Shown one piece after another: positions 4,740-7,013 of a stretch of DNA of 7,013 nucleotides. The stretch lies in the NCBI GenBank assembly GCA_902478765.1, contig CABSMN010000054.1, forward strand, positions 1-7,013. Reading direction: 5' to 3'. Numbering within the stretch: position 1 is the stretch's first letter; every line of letters begins with the position of its first letter. The notes under the pieces were generated by a model. That model saw only the letters and a list, made by a program, of their open reading frames with translations. It searched no databases and was not told the origin of the DNA. A program made the position numbers and the translations under genes. This DNA is from an uncultured Collinsella sp. (GTDB lineage: Bacteria; Actinomycetota; Coriobacteriia; Coriobacteriales; Coriobacteriaceae).

Positions 4740-6839
4740 TTAGGCGTTCTTGCTCATGACCTCGTCCACGATGGACTTGGGCGCGGGCTCATAAGAGTCG
4801 AACTGCATCGTGTAGGATGCACGGCCCTGGGTCTGGGAGCGAAGGTCGGTAGCGTAACCGAACATCTCGCCCAGCGGCACCTTGGCACGGATGAGCTTGC
4901 TGTTCTTGCGATCCTCCATGCCCTCGATCTTGCCGCGGCGACCGGAGAGGTTGCCCATAACGTCGCCCATGTACTGCTCGGGGGTCTCGACCTCGACAGC
5001 CATGATCGGCTCGAGCAGCTGCGGATCGGACTTCTTGAGGGCGTCCTTGATAGCCATGGAACCGGCGATCTTGAAGGCGGCCTCGGAGGAGTCGACCTCG
5101 TGGTAAGAACCGTCGAACAGGGTGACCTTAACGTCGAGGACCGGGAAGCCGGCGATAACACCGGTGTTCAGGGCCTCCTGGATGCCCTTGTCGATGGACG
5201 GGATGTACTCCTTGGGCACGACGCCGCCGACGATAGCGTTGACGAACTCGTAGCCGAAGCCCTCCTCCATCTTCTCGAGCTTGATGACGGCGTGGCCGTA
5301 CTGACCGCGACCGCCGGACTGACGGACGAACTTGCCCTCAGCCTTCTCGACGTCGTGACCGGCGGTCTCGCGGTAGGCAACCTGGGGCTTACCGACGTTA
5401 GCGTCAACCTTGAACTCGCGGAGCAGACGGTCGACGATGATCTCGAGGTGCAGCTCGCCCATGCCGGCGATGATGGTCTGGCCGGTCTCGTGGTTGGTGG
5501 ACACCTGGAAGGTCGGGTCCTCCTCGGCGAGCTTGGTCAGAGCCAGGGACATCTTGTCCTGCTCGGCCTTGGTCTTGGGCTCGATGGCAACGTCAATAAC
5601 GGGCTTAGCGAACTCGATCTTCTCGAGGACGATCTCCTTGCCCTCGGCGCACAGGGTGTCACCGGTGGTGGAGTTCTTGAAGCCGACGCAAGCGACGATG
5701 TCGCCGGCGGCAGCGTCGTCACGGTCGATACGCTCGGCGGCGTTCATCTCGAGGATGCGGCCGAGGCGCTCGCGCTGACCGTTGGAAGCGTTGACAACGT
5801 AGGAGCCGGACTCGGCGCGGCCGGAGTAAACGCGGACATAGGTGAGCTTACCGACGAACGGATCGGTCATGATCTTGAAGACCAGGCCGGAGAAGGGCTC
5901 GTCGAAGGAAGGATGACGCTGAATCTCCTCGCCGGTGTCCGGATCGGTACCGGTGACGGCCTCAACGTCGAGCGGGCTGGGCAGGTAGTCGACGACAGCG
6001 TCGAGCAGCTCCTGAACGCCCTTGTTCTTGTAGGCGGAACCCACGAAGACGAGGTTGAGCTCGTTGGCCAGAACGCCCTTGCGCAGAGCAGCCTTGAGCT
6101 CCTCGACGGTGAAGTCCTCCTCCATGAGGATCTTCTCCATGAGCTCGTCGTCAAAGCTGGCAGCAGCGTCAAGGAGCTCCTCGCGCTTGGTGGCAGCGAT
6201 GTCGGCAAACTCAGCCGGGATCTCGTCCATCGGCTCGGGGTAGGTCATGCCCTTCTCGTCGGCCTTGAAGTCCCATGCAGTCATGGTAACGAGGTCGATG
6301 ACGCCCCAGAAGTTGTCCTCGGCGCCCATCGGGACCTGAGCGGCCACGGCGTTAGCGTCGAGACGATCCTTCATGGTCTCGATAGCGTTGAAGAAGTCAG
6401 CGCCCACGCGGTCATACTTGTTGATGAAGGCGATGCGGGGGACGTTGAAGGTAGAAGCCTGACGCCAAACGGTCTCAGACTGGGGCTGGACGCCGGCAAC
6501 GGCGTCGAAGACGGCGACAGCGCCATCGAGGACGCGCAGGCAGCGCTCGACCTCGGCGGTGAAGTCAACGTGGCCCGGGGTGTCGATGATCTGGATGCGG
6601 TAGTCCTTACCGTCCTTGTTCCAGAAGCACGTGGTAGCAGCGGAGGTAATGGTTACGCCGCGCTCCTGCTCCTGAACCATCCAGTCCATGGTGGCAGCGC
6701 CCTCATGGACCTCACCGATCTTGTGGGTCTTACCGGTGTAGTAAAGAATACGCTCGGTCGTGGTGGTCTTACCGGCATCGATGTGGGCCATGATGCCGAT
6801 GTTACGGGTATCGGAAAGCTTGTACTTAGGCTTAGCCAT
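4740..6839 (-). CDS. fusA: Elongation factor G
   Basis: GTPase that drives tRNA-mRNA translocation on the ribosome and, with RRF, ribosome recycling. At 699 residues it is full length. G-domain motifs are AHIDAGKT (18-25, P-loop), GVTITSAA with Thr64 (switch I), DTPGH (86-90), NKYD (140-143) and GSA (267-269). Domain III carries GMGELHLEI (459-467). Domain IV has GGRGQYGHA (509-517) and the tip His580 in [11 protein letters not shown], the residue matching the translocation-critical His583 of E. coli. Domain V follows from about 610. The guanine-specificity motif is NKYD where NKMD is commoner; the consensus NKxD is kept. AAGGAA at 6845-6850 lies 5 nt before the ATG. It starts 19 nt after rpsG. 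Codon use is strongly restricted (no TTA, CTA or TCA in the frame), as in a highly expressed gene. Confidence 0.99.
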   Translation of the reverse strand: MAKPKYKLSDTRNIGIMAHIDAGKTTTTERILYYTGKTHKIGEVHEGAATMDWMVQEQERGVTITSAATTCFWNKDGKDYRIQIIDTPGHVDFTAEVERCLRVLDGAVAVFDAVAGVQPQSETVWRQASTFNVPRIAFINKYDRVGADFFNAIETMKDRLDANAVAAQVPMGAEDNFWGVIDLVTMTAWDFKADEKGMTYPEPMDEIPAEFADIAATKREELLDAAASFDDELMEKILMEEDFTVEELKAALRKGVLANELNLVFVGSAYKNKGVQELLDAVVDYLPSPLDVEAVTGTDPDTGEEIQRHPSFDEPFSGLVFKIMTDPFVGKLTYVRVYSGRAESGSYVVNASNGQRERLGRILEMNAAERIDRDDAAAGDIVACVGFKNSTTGDTLCAEGKEIVLEKIEFAKPVIDVAIEPKTKAEQDKMSLALTKLAEEDPTFQVSTNHETGQTIIAGMGELHLEIIVDRLLREFKVDANVGKPQVAYRETAGHDVEKAEGKFVRQSGGRGQYGHAVIKLEKMEEGFGYEFVNAIVGGVVPKEYIPSIDKGIQEALNTGVIAGFPVLDVKVTLFDGSYHEVDSSEAAFKIAGSMAIKDALKKSDPQLLEPIMAVEVETPEQYMGDVMGNLSGRRGKIEGMEDRKNSKLIRAKVPLGEMFGYATDLRSQTQGRASYTMQFDSYEPAPKSIVDEVMSKNA

Positions 6840-6858
6840 GTTAGTTCCTTACCTTAAC

Positions 6859-7013
<155 letters not shown>

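Noticed and set aside
4470..6857. A 795-codon plus-strand open frame opposite fusA and part of rpsJ
   Set aside because: Its codons are exact complements of the fusA and rpsJ codons. It stays open only because these highly expressed genes avoid TTA, CTA and TCA. The predicted protein is a low-complexity Leu/Val/Gly/Asp-rich string without any known fold, and fusA is unmistakable.

Overview
The window reads as an ordinary core-genome segment of a high-GC Gram-positive gut-type actinobacterium, most likely Coriobacteriia and possibly Collinsella. That placement is an inference from protein style (actinobacterial-like S10 and EF-G next to a FabK-type fatty-acid synthesis cluster) and was not tested by a search. 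No mobile element, CRISPR array, tRNA or rRNA gene was found. The first 42 bases are not biological: they are an untrimmed Illumina Nextera read-2 adapter preceded by what looks like an 8-base i7 index, so genomic sequence begins near position 43.

Left part (43-3301, all minus strand): a type II fatty-acid synthesis operon in the order fabH, acpP, fabK, fabD, fabG. The genes are tightly packed: 52 nt between fabH and acpP, 2 nt between acpP and fabK, a 13-nt overlap of fabK with fabD, and 30 nt between fabD and fabG. FabD makes malonyl-ACP, FabH condenses it with an acyl-CoA primer, FabG performs the first reduction and FabK the last one, all on AcpP. fabG is cut after about 39 codons by the adapter at the contig end.

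Middle (3302-4254): a 176-bp divergent intergenic region separates fabH from birA, which is on the plus strand and encodes a biotin ligase without a DNA-binding domain. BirA would biotinylate the carrier subunit of acetyl-CoA carboxylase, which supplies malonyl-CoA to the fab pathway, so the divergent arrangement makes functional sense. The intergenic region holds two near-identical 19-bp direct repeats (18/19) containing an imperfect dyad. They are candidate operators for an unidentified regulator and the most interesting unexplained signal in the window.

Right part (4317-7013, minus strand): the end of a str-type operon, rpsG (C-terminal 50 residues), fusA and rpsJ, closed by a strong intrinsic terminator. 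No tuf lies between fusA and rpsJ, and no rplC follows rpsJ. rpsJ, which normally leads the S10 operon, is therefore the last gene here. birA and rpsJ converge on the terminator.

No previously undescribed system is evident. The notable points are the repeat pair, the placement and TTG start of rpsJ, and the adapter contamination.
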